DNA of 41,165 nt from an uncultured SAR86 cluster bacterium (GCA_902557575.1 CACEAR010000007.1:1-41165), one strand, 5' to 3'; counted from the stretch's first letter, positions 1 through 8,430 are shown. The notes: generated by a model not told the origin, from the sequence alone. Translations and numbers: made by a program.

Positions 1-2
1 AC

Positions 3-470
3 TATAAACTTAGAAATTTTATAAGTTTTGCGCAACAGGTTGAAATGGAATCAAATGGTAAAAGTACTGATTCAAGTAATAGTAAAGTTGATTACCAAAC
101 AGGCTCAATTATTTGGGGTGGCTATGGTCCTGAATCACAACATTCATTCTTTCAACATGTGTTTCAAGGGACAAAGCAGTCAAATAAATATTTTATTTGC
201 TCAAGGTCCGATAAACTGAATTACAAACAAATGGCTGCTCAAATTGAGTCTTTAGTTCAAGGGAGTGGACAAGAAACAGATATACATAAAAGAACAAATA
301 TTTCAGGAGTTACTAAAATTGAGTTAAGTGACTTATCTCCCTATTCAATAGGACAGCTATTATCATTGTGGGAAAATAAAACTATTTTCAATAGCATTTT
401 CTGGAATACAAACGCATTTGACCAATGGGGTGTCGAATTAGGTAAAATTAATACCAAAAAGCAATTGTAA
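3..470 (+). CDS. pgi: Glucose-6-phosphate isomerase, C-terminal part (partial)
   Basis: This is the 3' end of a phosphoglucose isomerase gene that runs in from the left edge; the frame is open from base 3. Pgi interconverts glucose-6-phosphate and fructose-6-phosphate in the cytoplasm. The visible part has the family block QQVEMESNGK, then DYQTG..IIWG and the QHSFFQ segment that carries the catalytic His. Near the end is FDQWGVELGK, whose Lys is the second conserved active-site residue. The stretch between the active-site His block and the C-terminal helix is roughly 40 residues shorter than in E. coli Pgi, which fits the compaction seen elsewhere in the window. The ATG at 45 is an internal Met, not a start. 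The uvrC start follows 3 bases after the stop. Confidence 0.93.
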   Translation, partial: YKLRNFISFAQQVEMESNGKSTDSSNSKVDYQTGSIIWGGYGPESQHSFFQHVFQGTKQSNKYFICSRSDKLNYKQMAAQIESLVQGSGQETDIHKRTNISGVTKIELSDLSPYSIGQLLSLWENKTIFNSIFWNTNAFDQWGVELGKINTKKQL

Positions 471-473
471 GAT

Positions 474-2246
474 TTGAAAGATAAAATTAAGAAAATCCCT
501 GAATCACCAGGCGTTTATAAATTTTTTTCTAAAAAAGAACTAATTTATATCGGAAAAGCAAAAAACCTAAAAAAAAGGACTTCATCCTATTTTGGAAAGT
601 CTCTTAAGGATAGAAAAACAAACCAAATACGAAGACTTACCGATCATATTGAAGTTTTTATAACTAATAATGAAGTTGAAGCACTATTGCTTGAGCAAAA
701 TCTTATAAAAGAAAATAAACCAAAATTTAATATTCTTTTAAGAGACGACAAAACATATCCATATATATATTTTTCTTTTGATCAAGAATTCCCAGGAGTT
801 TATCTCAAAAGGACAAAAAGTTCTGTCAATAAAAACTATATCGGCCCATTCATAAGCTCTCAAGCTGTTAAAAACTCAATAAAAGATATCCAGAAAATAT
901 TTAGGGTCAGAAATTGCTCTGATACAACTTTTAAATCAAGAACCAGGCCATGTATTGAGTTTCAGATGAAAAGATGTAGTGCGCCGTGTACGAAAAATAT
1001 TTCAAAAGAAGAATATATGGAGGATATAGAAAAGTCTAAAGATTATCTAACATCCTCAAAAAGAAATATGATTTCTAATTTAAAAAAAGCTATGAAGAAA
1101 GCTTCTGATGAACTTAACTATGAAAAGGCAGCAGATATAAGAAATAGGATAAATCAAGTTGAAGTCATTAATGAAAAACAAGCCATAACTCCTAATGGGA
1201 TTGATGCTGATATTTTCTCAGTTGAAAAGGTAAATAATTATGCTGGAATATGCATAGTAACCATAAGAGATGGAAAAATACGAGGAACAAAAACCCATTT
1301 AGTTAAGGATGCTTTTCTTGAAACCGTAAATAACCTTTATGAGTTAGCAGTTTTTAATTTCTACTCAAGTAAAGCTAATTTACCAAAGAAAATATTCTTT
1401 GCATCACCTCTGAATGAGCTTTATCTCATTAAAAAATGTATTCGAGATAATATCTCCGATAGGATAATTTTCCCAAAAACAAAGAATTCTTTCATCAAGC
1501 CCATAGTCTCGCTTGCAAAGAATAATGCTGCCCAAATTATTAAAAATCATCTAAGTAAAAAAGAAAAATATGCTTTTGCATACCAAGAACTTTCTGAGAA
1601 GCTAGGAATTAAAAAAATTAAAAGAGTAGACGCATTCGATATAAGTCATCAATACATGCAGCAAGGGGTTGGATCATGCGTGGTATTTTCAGAGAGCGGG
1701 CCTTCAAAAAAAGATTACAGACTATTCAATATTCCAAATGATATTACTGGCAATGATGTTGCATCAATGGAGCATGTAATTTCAAGGAGATTAAAATATT
1801 ATGAGGATCAGAAACCTGACTTGATCTTAATAGATGGGGGAAGAACCCAATTAAGTTTTACAAACAAGATACTCAAGAATTTTGGCATGGAGGAAATTCT
1901 AGTTTTAGGGATTGCCAAGGGCAAGGGAAGAGTCAGGGCTACTGAAACTATATATACAAATAAAGGTATTTTAGAAATAGATCCTCATTCAGAGTCTTTT
2001 AAGCTTTTAAATGAAGCAAGAGATGAATCTCATAGATTTGCTATAACTGCATCAAGAAAAAAAATACGAAAATCAAATAAATATTCTGCACTGGATTCTG
2101 TTAAGGGTATTGGACCAATAACTAAAAAAGCTTTACTAAAGGAGTTTAAGAGTCTAAAGGGTATAAAAGAAGCTTCAAAGGATGATCTAATGACTATCAA
2201 AAACATTAATGAGACAATGGCATTAGAAATTAAACAAAAATTATGA
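474..2246 (+). CDS. uvrC: Excinuclease ABC subunit C (UvrC)
   Basis: UvrC makes both incisions flanking a lesion in UvrABC nucleotide excision repair. The 590-aa product is close to the usual ~600. The N-terminal GIY-YIG nuclease shows PGVYKF and IYIGKAKNLKKR at residues 10-40. A Cys cluster around residues 147-172 (RNC...PC...RC..PC) matches the conserved UvrC cysteines. A UVR motif lies near 195-230. The C-terminal RNase H-like nuclease has Asp389 in DAFDIS, Asp454 in IDGGR and His520 in DESHR. Two HhH motifs end the protein. The start is TTG; there is no ATG before the conserved GIY-YIG block. The gene overlaps pgsA by 4 bases (ATGA), implying coupled translation. Confidence 0.97.
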   Translation: MKDKIKKIPESPGVYKFFSKKELIYIGKAKNLKKRTSSYFGKSLKDRKTNQIRRLTDHIEVFITNNEVEALLLEQNLIKENKPKFNILLRDDKTYPYIYFSFDQEFPGVYLKRTKSSVNKNYIGPFISSQAVKNSIKDIQKIFRVRNCSDTTFKSRTRPCIEFQMKRCSAPCTKNISKEEYMEDIEKSKDYLTSSKRNMISNLKKAMKKASDELNYEKAADIRNRINQVEVINEKQAITPNGIDADIFSVEKVNNYAGICIVTIRDGKIRGTKTHLVKDAFLETVNNLYELAVFNFYSSKANLPKKIFFASPLNELYLIKKCIRDNISDRIIFPKTKNSFIKPIVSLAKNNAAQIIKNHLSKKEKYAFAYQELSEKLGIKKIKRVDAFDISHQYMQQGVGSCVVFSESGPSKKDYRLFNIPNDITGNDVASMEHVISRRLKYYEDQKPDLILIDGGRTQLSFTNKILKNFGMEEILVLGIAKGKGRVRATETIYTNKGILEIDPHSESFKLLNEARDESHRFAITASRKKIRKSNKYSALDSVKGIGPITKKALLKEFKSLKGIKEASKDDLMTIKNINETMALEIKQKL

Positions 2247-2782
2247 TTAATAAAATACTTAACGTCATAACTCTTTCAAGAATCTTATGTGCAATATTAA
2301 TTTATTTGATCTTATATTTAGAAAGTAACTACTCTATAGCTTTATTTTTATTTTTTATTGCTTCTTTTTCTGACTTTCTTGATGGCTATCTTGCAAGAAA
2401 AACAAACTCCGAAACCGTATTGGGAGAAATTCTAGATCCTATAGCTGATAAATTATTAATTGTATTTGTTCTAATTGGTTTAAGTATAAACCTTGATAGT
2501 TTTTTAATTGGCTTTATTTCAGCTGTTATTATTTCAAGAGAAATTTGGGTCGCTGCTCTAAGAGATATCAACTCTAGAAATAACCAATCTGATAAAACAA
2601 AAGTGACTTTTTTAGCAAAGACAAAAACTGCAATACAGATGTTGTCGATATTAATGTATCTTTTCGGTCTAACAATTAATAATATGATGATCCTTTTCTT
2701 TGCTGATATTATTCTTATAATCGCCCTTTTAGTTACTATTCAGACAGGTTTTCAATATACAATTTCAACTTTTAAGAAATGA
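2243..2782 (+). CDS. pgsA: CDP-diacylglycerol--glycerol-3-phosphate 3-phosphatidyltransferase
   Basis: This inner-membrane enzyme makes phosphatidylglycerol phosphate from CDP-diacylglycerol and glycerol-3-phosphate. The 179-aa length is typical. The CDP-alcohol phosphotransferase signature DGx2ARx8Gx3Dx3D is complete at about residues 47-70 (DGYLAR...GEILDPIAD), and several hydrophobic membrane segments surround it. Placement directly after uvrC is the classic gammaproteobacterial arrangement. Both ends overlap neighbours through ATGA (uvrC upstream, the isomerase gene downstream). Confidence 0.95.
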   Translation: MINKILNVITLSRILCAILIYLILYLESNYSIALFLFFIASFSDFLDGYLARKTNSETVLGEILDPIADKLLIVFVLIGLSINLDSFLIGFISAVIISREIWVAALRDINSRNNQSDKTKVTFLAKTKTAIQMLSILMYLFGLTINNMMILFFADIILIIALLVTIQTGFQYTISTFKK

Positions 2783-3747
2783 GCAAAGATAGAAGAACAA
2801 TAGACATAGCTAGGCAGGTTATTGACGATGAAGTGGAGGCACTAATTGGTTTAAAAGACTACATTGATGAAAACTTTGAAGCAATCATAGATATTATTTG
2901 CGAATGTAAGGGTCGTCTAATTTTTACAGGAATCGGAAAGTCAGGACATATTAGTAAAAAGATTTCTGCCACCTTATCCAGTACTGGGACTAGCTCTTTC
3001 TTTATGCATTCTACTGAGGCTTTTCATGGAGATCTTGGAATGATTCAAAGTGATGATATTGTAGTTGCAATAAGTTATTCAGGTGAGACAGAGGATCTTC
3101 TTAAAACAATCCCAATTATAAAAAAGTTAGGCTGCTCTGTAATAGGCGTCTCAGGAAATGATAAATCGACTTTATCAAAGATTTCCGATTACCATCAATT
3201 AATAAAAGTTGAAAAAGAAGCATGCCCGCTTGATCTTGCTCCAACTTCAAGTGCTACAGCAACTCTTGTTTGGGGAGATGCTTTGGCAATCTCTTTAATG
3301 AACAAAAAAGATTTTAAGCCTGAAGATTTTGCAAAGTCACATCCTGGAGGTACTTTGGGAAAGAGGTTACTTCTTTCCGCAAAAGATGTAATGGTATCAG
3401 GGGATGAAATGCCGATCATTAATCATAATGAACTCTCCAAAGATGTCATAAAAACTATTTCTGAAAAGGGCATGGGAGTTACATTTGTAAAAGGTCAAGA
3501 TGATAAGGTTATTGGTTTAATAACTGATGGAGACGTAAGAAGAGCCATTGATAAATCAAATTATTTTTTTGATATGACTGCTCAAGATTTTATGTGCAAA
3601 AACTTTATTTCAGTTAATCCTGATGATTTAGCTTCTGAATGTTTAAATATTATGGCTGAGAAAAAGATCGGCTGTCTTGCTGTCATGCATGATAAAGAAT
3701 TAATCGGAGTTATTAATCAGAAAGACTTGGTAAAACTTGGTATCTAA
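2779..3747 (+). CDS. kdsD: Arabinose-5-phosphate isomerase (KdsD/KpsF family)
   Basis: Predicted to interconvert ribulose-5-phosphate and arabinose-5-phosphate, the first step toward Kdo in LPS. The 322-aa product matches the family (E. coli KdsD 328). The SIS sugar-phosphate domain has TGIGKSGH around residue 50, HSTEAFHGDLGM near 80-92 and SYSGET just after. Two CBS domains occupy about 205-322. It overlaps pgsA by ATGA and the next gene by TAATG. A KdsB-like cytidylyltransferase lies at 12678-13400; whether both serve one pathway is open. GutQ-type paralogues have the same architecture, so the exact role is a family-level call. Confidence 0.92.
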   Translation: MSKDRRTIDIARQVIDDEVEALIGLKDYIDENFEAIIDIICECKGRLIFTGIGKSGHISKKISATLSSTGTSSFFMHSTEAFHGDLGMIQSDDIVVAISYSGETEDLLKTIPIIKKLGCSVIGVSGNDKSTLSKISDYHQLIKVEKEACPLDLAPTSSATATLVWGDALAISLMNKKDFKPEDFAKSHPGGTLGKRLLLSAKDVMVSGDEMPIINHNELSKDVIKTISEKGMGVTFVKGQDDKVIGLITDGDVRRAIDKSNYFFDMTAQDFMCKNFISVNPDDLASECLNIMAEKKIGCLAVMHDKELIGVINQKDLVKLGI

Positions 3748-4154
3748 TGAAGATTTTAATTATGGGCTTGTCTGGGAGTGGTAAAACCTTCCTATCCAAG
3801 CTTTTACAAAAAGAATTATCTTGTGCTTGGTACAATGCTGATAATCTTAGAGAGATGGCAAATGATTGGGATTTTTCAAATGAAGGACGGAAAAGACAAA
3901 GTTTCAGAATGAGAGCATTAGCTGATTTTGAGAAAGAAAATGGAAGATTGGTTATTTGCGATTTCATATGTCCCACGCAAGAAGCAAGAGAAATATTCGA
4001 TGCTGACTATTGCATCTGGATGGATACAATCAAAGAAAGTAACTATAAAGATACAGATAAAATATTTGAGAAGCCTAATAAATTTGACCTAAAGATTTCT
4101 AGTTGGGATCAATATAGTCCTTCACAAGTAGCAAGTTTAATAAGAGATGTTTGA
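3747..4154 (+). CDS. Short adenylylsulfate-kinase-like P-loop protein
   Basis: The 135-aa product resembles CysC (APS kinase): P-loop GLSGSGKT at residues 7-14, then NADNLRE in place of the CysC DGDNVR block, then a GRKRQSFRMRALADF helix and ICDFICPTQEARE. It is much shorter than usual CysC (~200 aa); the C-terminal lid and APS-closing region are largely missing. It overlaps the preceding gene by TAATG and the next by 8 bases, so it is probably co-translated with the nucleotidyltransferase. PAPS synthesis for the sulfotransferase-like protein at 14369-15415 is possible. CysC homologues in capsule loci can act on other substrates (the CDP-phosphoramidate kinase of Campylobacter is the precedent), so the substrate is unassigned. 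Confidence 0.75.
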   Translation: MKILIMGLSGSGKTFLSKLLQKELSCAWYNADNLREMANDWDFSNEGRKRQSFRMRALADFEKENGRLVICDFICPTQEAREIFDADYCIWMDTIKESNYKDTDKIFEKPNKFDLKISSWDQYSPSQVASLIRDV

Positions 4155-4539
4155 TCCAAAAAAACCTACAGTGCTCCTTTTGGGAAGATGGCAGCCATGG
4201 CATGATGGCCATCTTGCCCTTTTTAAAAGGGCTTTTGCTAAAACTGGCCAAGTAATTATTCAAGTTCGAGATGTAGAAAATTCTTCGGGTGGCGAAGGCC
4301 AAGATGATAATCCTTTTTCTTATGAAGAAATATCGAAAGATATTGCTGAAAAGCTTTTCTTATCTGGCTACAAAATTAATAAAGATTTCATAATTCAATT
4401 AGTTCCCAATATTGTAAATATTACATATGGAAGAGGTGTTGGGTATAAAATTGAGCAAGAATCTTTCGATTCTGATGTTGAATTAATAAGCGCTACCAAA
4501 ATTAGAAAAAGATTGAGAGATGAAGGTAAAATTAAATAA
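4147..4539 (+). CDS. Small HxGH-motif nucleotidyltransferase
   Basis: A 130-aa protein of the cytidylyltransferase-like superfamily. The N-terminal GRWQPWHDGH (residues 13-22) is the HxGH nucleotide-binding motif, and ISATKIR at 114-120 is the matching C-terminal signature seen in NadM- and cytidylyltransferase-type enzymes. It should transfer a nucleotidyl group from ATP or CTP to a phosphorylated or anionic substrate, but the sequence does not reveal which. It lacks the QxRNPxHxxH form typical of ATP sulfurylase. The 8-base overlap with the APS-kinase-like gene suggests that the two act in sequence. A short spacer of 3 bases separates it from tRNA-Cys. Confidence 0.72.
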   Translation: MFDPKKPTVLLLGRWQPWHDGHLALFKRAFAKTGQVIIQVRDVENSSGGEGQDDNPFSYEEISKDIAEKLFLSGYKINKDFIIQLVPNIVNITYGRGVGYKIEQESFDSDVELISATKIRKRLRDEGKIK

Positions 4540-4542
4540 TTT

Positions 4543-4616
4543 GGCTGGGTGGCAGAGTGGTCATGCAGCGGACTGCAAATCCGTGTACGCCGGTTCGATT
4601 CCGGCCTCAGCCTCCA
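4543..4616 (+). tRNA. tRNA-Cys (GCA)
   Basis: A 74-nt cloverleaf with encoded CCA. The seven-pair acceptor stem is GGCTGGG with CTCAGCC, including one G-T pair, followed by discriminator T as expected for tRNA-Cys. The anticodon loop CTGCAAA gives GCA. The T-arm is CCGG-TTCGATT-CCGG. The order uvrC-pgsA-...-tRNA-Cys-...-tRNA-Leu(UAA) mirrors the E. coli cysT-leuZ cluster, but tRNA-Gly is absent here. Confidence 0.96.
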
Positions 4617-4620
4617 TATT

Positions 4621-5469
4621 ATGAAAGTAGGAATAATTGGTCTTGGATTTGTTGGTAAAGCTCTTCAAAATGGGTTAACAGATCAGGTAGAGGTGCTTGG
4701 CATTGATCCGAAAATAGGTACTGAAGTTATCGATTTAGTTAGCTTTCAGCCTAACTTTATTTTCATTTGTGTTCCTACTCCAATGAATAATGATTTTTCA
4801 CAGGATTTAAAGATTTTAAATGATGTCCTAAAAAAAATTTCTTCCTATGAATTATCCTGCCCACTTATTTTAAAAAGCACAGTGTTGCCTGAGCATTTAA
4901 TAGAAATAGAGAAATCTTTCCCAAATATTATTTTCAATCCTGAATTTTTAAGAGAGAAACATGCCGAAGAGGACTTCATAAAATCAGATATGATTATATT
5001 TGGTGGCAACAATGACTATTCAAGAAAAGTTTCTGATTTCTTTAAGAAATATACTTTATGCGAGTGCGAAGATCATACCTTTACTGATCTTATTTCTGCG
5101 TCATTAATTAAGTATTCAATAAATTCATTTTTAGCAACTAAAGTGATTTTCTTTAATGAGCTTTATAGGGTATTTGAATTATCAGGAACTACAAAAAGTT
5201 GGAGCAGTTTTATAAAAATTATTAATGAAGATTCCAGAATAGGATCTTCCCACATGGATGTTCCTGGTCATGATGGTAGATTTGGTTTTGGAGGCGCATG
5301 TTTTCCAAAGGATTCTAATGCATTGGTGACTTATGCAAAAAGCAAAGGTATTGATATGCACCTCTTAAATACTGCAATAAATATTAATAATATTATTAGA
5401 GCACAGTATAATGCTCCAACTACCAGAGAAATAGAACAGAATATAGATTTTAAAATAAAAAAAAGTTAA
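4621..5469 (+). CDS. Short UDP-glucose/GDP-mannose dehydrogenase family protein
   Basis: Members oxidise a nucleotide sugar to the uronic acid with two NAD+. The N-terminal Rossmann motif is GLGFVG (residues 7-12). NPEFLREKHAEEDF is the family signature, and GGACFPKD carries the catalytic Cys227. At 282 aa it ends soon after the central helical domain; the C-terminal UDP-sugar-binding domain of standard Ugd (390-450 aa) is absent. The frame is open upstream into the tRNA, but ATG 4621, just after the tRNA CCA end, gives the correct N-terminus. It lies between two tRNA genes. Possible roles are a compact dehydrogenase or a nucleotide-sugar reductase-like variant; the substrate is unknown. Confidence 0.85.
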   Translation: MKVGIIGLGFVGKALQNGLTDQVEVLGIDPKIGTEVIDLVSFQPNFIFICVPTPMNNDFSQDLKILNDVLKKISSYELSCPLILKSTVLPEHLIEIEKSFPNIIFNPEFLREKHAEEDFIKSDMIIFGGNNDYSRKVSDFFKKYTLCECEDHTFTDLISASLIKYSINSFLATKVIFFNELYRVFELSGTTKSWSSFIKIINEDSRIGSSHMDVPGHDGRFGFGGACFPKDSNALVTYAKSKGIDMHLLNTAININNIIRAQYNAPTTREIEQNIDFKIKKS

Positions 5470-5481
5470 CGATTTTTGTCT

Positions 5482-5568
5482 GCCCGGGTGGTGGAATTGG
5501 TAGACACAAGGGATTTAAAATCCCTCGCTAGAAATAGCGTGCCGGTTCAAGTCCGGCTCCGGGCACCA
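5482..5568 (+). tRNA. tRNA-Leu (UAA)
   Basis: An 87-nt class II tRNA with encoded CCA. The acceptor stem is GCCCGGG with CCGGGC pairing. The anticodon stem AGGGA/TCCCT closes loop TTTAAAA, giving anticodon TAA. A long variable arm (CGCTAGAAATAGCG) identifies it as tRNA-Leu. It corresponds to leuZ of the E. coli glyW-cysT-leuZ cluster and marks the left border of the polysaccharide locus. Confidence 0.96.
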
Positions 5569-5610
5569 GAAATATTTTATTTAAATGGCAAATGTATCTA
5601 AGATATATAT

Positions 5611-6510
5611 ATGGAATCAACAAATAAAGATCTTTACGATGAAATAAATATAAAAAATCTTTTTGAAGTATTATCAAATAGAAAGCTTTTTATATTAATT
5701 ACAACTACTGTTTTTTCATTTATATCCTTGTCATATGCATTAATTCTTCCAGATAAGTATGTGTCAATTGCGGTTTTAGCACCTGCTGATGAAGAAAATT
5801 ATAATTCAGGAGGTTTGTCTAGTTTATCAAGTTTAGCAGGGGTTTCTGGTTTGGGGCTTTCTTCAAACATTCTTGCTAAAAAAACAGAAGCTATTAAAAG
5901 AATTGAGTCATATGAATTTTTTTCAAAGTATTTTCTGCCCTCAATAAGACTTCAGGATCTTATGGCAGTTGATAAATGGGATAAAAATACTAACACAATC
6001 TATTACAATTCTAGAAAATTCGACGTAGAAAAGAATATTTGGACCAAAAAAGATAAACCTTCTATCCAAGATTCATACCAAGAATATAGAAAGATTTTAA
6101 CAATATTTGATGATAAAAAAACATCTTTCGTAACTATATCTATTGAACATTTTTCTCCCAATATTTCAAAACAATGGACAGAAATTCTTTTGGAGCAGAT
6201 TGATGAGAACATGAGATCAAATGACAGAGTTAATGCCATCAAGTCTATAGACTTTCTAAAAACTCGACTTGAAAGTACAAAGCTGGAAGAAATAAGAGCC
6301 GTAATTTCTAACCTCATAGCAAGCCAAGAGAAGATCTTGATGCTCAGTGAGACAAGCTCGAATTACATTTTTAAGGTGATTGATTCTCCTTATGCTCCTG
6401 AGGAAAACCTTAAACCAAATAGATTAATAATCCTTATAGTTGGCACTTTTTTTGGTTTTCTTTCAGCTGTTATCTACACACTCTTGAGATATCTTTTTAG
6501 AAAGGATTAA
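5611..6510 (+). CDS. Wzz-type polysaccharide chain-length determinant
   Basis: An inner-membrane co-polymerase that sets the modal length of Wzy-made polymers. The 299-aa protein has the Wzz topology: a short cytoplasmic N-terminus, a membrane segment at about residues 25-48, a long periplasmic part with helical stretches, and a second segment at about 268-290 followed by a basic tail (LLRYLFRK). The Pro-containing region before the second segment (IDSPYAPEENLKPNR) is the characteristic Wzz motif. There is no C-terminal tyrosine kinase domain, so it is O-antigen-like rather than Wzc-like. It opens the main biosynthetic locus, 42 bases after tRNA-Leu. Confidence 0.88.
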   Translation: MESTNKDLYDEINIKNLFEVLSNRKLFILITTTVFSFISLSYALILPDKYVSIAVLAPADEENYNSGGLSSLSSLAGVSGLGLSSNILAKKTEAIKRIESYEFFSKYFLPSIRLQDLMAVDKWDKNTNTIYYNSRKFDVEKNIWTKKDKPSIQDSYQEYRKILTIFDDKKTSFVTISIEHFSPNISKQWTEILLEQIDENMRSNDRVNAIKSIDFLKTRLESTKLEEIRAVISNLIASQEKILMLSETSSNYIFKVIDSPYAPEENLKPNRLIILIVGTFFGFLSAVIYTLLRYLFRKD

Positions 6511-6525
6511 TATTATTTTATTTCA

Positions 6526-7545
6526 ATGAAAATTTTGGTTACAGGTGGAGCAGGCTTTATTGGATCTGCTCTAATTAGATACCTAATTAAAAATACAGAT
6601 AATGATGTAATTAATTTAGATAAGCTAACTTATGCATCAAATTTGTCTTCACTTGATGATATTAAGGAATCAGGAAGATACCGATTTGAGAATATTGATA
6701 TTTGTAATAAAAATAGACTAAGTGAAGTATTTTTGGATTATAGACCTGACGTGGTGATGCATCTAGCTGCAGAAAGCCATGTTGATAATTCTATTAAAGC
6801 ACCAAATAAATTCTTAAAAACTAATATTATCGGCACCTTTAATCTTTTAGAGTCATCTAGGCTAATGATTAAAGATCTCAAAAGTGACAATAAAAAATTT
6901 ATTTTTCATCATATTTCAACTGATGAAGTCTATGGGGATCTTAACGAAGATGATGAAAAATTTAGCGAGGAAACACCATATGCTCCTAGCTCACCTTATT
7001 CAGCCTCCAAGGCATCTTCTGATCATATTGTCAGGGCATGGTTTAGGACATACGATCTGCCAATTATAATAACTAATTGTTCAAATAATTATGGTCCTTA
7101 TCAATTCCCTGAAAAGTTAATTCCTTCAACTATCTTAAAAGCTATTAATGGAAAGCAGATTTCAATCTATGGGAATGGACAACAAATAAGAGATTGGCTG
7201 TTTGTTGATGACCATGTTCAAGCTTTGTATAAAGTCGCTACAGAAGGAAAAGTTGGAGAAACCTATAATATTGGTGGAAACTGCGAAAAAAGGAATATTG
7301 AAGTCGTGGAAGAAATTTGTAGTTTGTTGGATGAGATTATTCCTCTAAAAGATGCTTCGTATCATAAACAAATTAAATTTGTATCAGATAGGCCTGGCCA
7401 TGATCAGAGATATGCAATCAATTCTTCAAAAATATCTAATCAATTAGGTTGGGAGCCAAAAGAAACTTTTGATTCAGGGATTAAAAAAACAGTATTATGG
7501 TATCTTAATAATCACAACTTATTTAATAAAAATATAAAAATATAA
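6526..7545 (+). CDS. rfbB: dTDP-glucose 4,6-dehydratase
   Basis: Converts dTDP-glucose to dTDP-4-keto-6-deoxyglucose. The 339-aa extended SDR has TGGAGFIG at residues 6-13, the RmlB-specific STDEVYGD with its acid/base pair, YSASK with Tyr158 and Lys162, and [15 protein letters not shown]. The thymidylyltransferase gene follows, but no rfbC or rfbD is present, so the product is not routed to rhamnose; the FdtA-type isomerase gene at 8427 indicates a 3-amino sugar instead. The last six codons lie in an octamer tandem repeat. Confidence 0.96.
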   Translation: MKILVTGGAGFIGSALIRYLIKNTDNDVINLDKLTYASNLSSLDDIKESGRYRFENIDICNKNRLSEVFLDYRPDVVMHLAAESHVDNSIKAPNKFLKTNIIGTFNLLESSRLMIKDLKSDNKKFIFHHISTDEVYGDLNEDDEKFSEETPYAPSSPYSASKASSDHIVRAWFRTYDLPIIITNCSNNYGPYQFPEKLIPSTILKAINGKQISIYGNGQQIRDWLFVDDHVQALYKVATEGKVGETYNIGGNCEKRNIEVVEEICSLLDEIIPLKDASYHKQIKFVSDRPGHDQRYAINSSKISNQLGWEPKETFDSGIKKTVLWYLNNHNLFNKNIKI

Positions 7546-7556
7546 AAATATAAAAA
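7528..7556 (+). repeat. Octanucleotide tandem repeat AAAAATAT between rfbB and rfbA
   Basis: Three exact copies of AAAAATAT followed by AAAAA. The repeat covers the 3' end of rfbB and the whole gap before the rfbA start codon. The rfbA leader therefore has no purine-rich Shine-Dalgarno sequence. Slippage by one unit would change the rfbB C-terminus and the spacing to rfbA. Confidence 0.8.
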
Positions 7557-7557
7557 C

Positions 7558-8430
7558 ATGAAAGGAATTGTTTTAGCTGGCGGACATGGCTCAAGACTTT
7601 ATCCAGTTACACTGGGAGTGTCAAAGCATTTACTGCCTCTTTATGATAAGCCAATGATTTTTTATCCCATTTCAGTATTAATGCTTGCTGGGATTAAGGA
7701 TATATTATTAATAACAACTCTTGATAGTTTAGATTCTTATAAAAGACTTTTAGGAGATGGAAAGGAATATGGAGTTAATTTTTCATATGAAGTTCAAGAT
7801 AGCCCTCAAGGGATAGCTGAAGCATTTATTATAGGTGAGTCATTCATAGGCAATGATAATGTTGCTTTAATTCTTGGTGATAATATTTTTTATGGACAAG
7901 GATTTAGTCCTATGTTGCAAAAGGCTAGCCAATTAGAGGATGGTGCTATTATTTTTGGCTATAAAGTTAAGGATCCGCATCGTTTTGGGGTTGTCGAATT
8001 TAATAAGAATCAAGATGCAGTTTCTCTTGAAGAGAAGCCTAAAAATCCAAAATCTGAATATGCAGTTACTGGATTATATTTTTATGATAACGATGTAATT
8101 TCTATAGCTAAGAATGTTGCCCCGTCTTCACGGGGAGAGCTTGAGATTACTTCCGTTAATAATGCTTATCTAGAAAAAAATAATCTAAAAGTTGAGATTT
8201 TAGGAAGAGGCTTTGCATGGTTAGATACAGGCACTTTTGATAGCTACCTTGAAGCATGTAATTTTGTACAAACCCTTGAGAAGCGTCAGGGTCTCAAAAT
8301 TGCATGTCTCGAAGAAATAGCTTTAAGAAATAAATGGTTAACAAAAGATGCCATTAAAGAATCTGGAAAAAGGTTTGATAAAACACCTTATGGAAGGTAC
8401 CTATTGTCTTTATATGAGGGCAAATTATGA
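7558..8430 (+). CDS. rfbA: Glucose-1-phosphate thymidylyltransferase
   Basis: Makes dTDP-glucose from dTTP and glucose-1-phosphate. The 290-aa length is standard for the short RmlA type. The N-terminal signature GGHGSRLYP (residues 8-16) and [16 protein letters not shown] are typical, and [10 protein letters not shown] and EEKPKNPKS are the sugar-phosphate-binding blocks. WLDTGT near residue 222 is also conserved. The stop overlaps the next start (ATGA). It supplies the substrate for RfbB upstream. Confidence 0.96.
   Translation: MKGIVLAGGHGSRLYPVTLGVSKHLLPLYDKPMIFYPISVLMLAGIKDILLITTLDSLDSYKRLLGDGKEYGVNFSYEVQDSPQGIAEAFIIGESFIGNDNVALILGDNIFYGQGFSPMLQKASQLEDGAIIFGYKVKDPHRFGVVEFNKNQDAVSLEEKPKNPKSEYAVTGLYFYDNDVISIAKNVAPSSRGELEITSVNNAYLEKNNLKVEILGRGFAWLDTGTFDSYLEACNFVQTLEKRQGLKIACLEEIALRNKWLTKDAIKESGKRFDKTPYGRYLLSLYEGKL

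Noticed and set aside
2386-2571. Minus-strand open frames such as 2386-2571, 6003-6317 and 14947-15240
   Set aside because: They lie wholly inside well-supported + strand genes, resemble no family I recognise and lack ribosome-binding sites, so they are shadows.
4549-4620. Upstream extension of the dehydrogenase reading frame into tRNA-Cys
   Set aside because: The extension translates tRNA sequence. ATG 4621 gives the canonical MKVGIIGLGFVG opening.
5482-5568. tRNA-Leu as an attachment site for a mobile island
   Set aside because: No integrase gene and no repeat of the tRNA 3' end was noticed at the far side of the locus, so an integration event cannot be supported from this window.
5569-5610. 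JUMPstart/ops element upstream of the O-antigen locus
   Set aside because: No GGCGGTAG-like sequence is present before the Wzz gene, so RfaH-type control is not supported.
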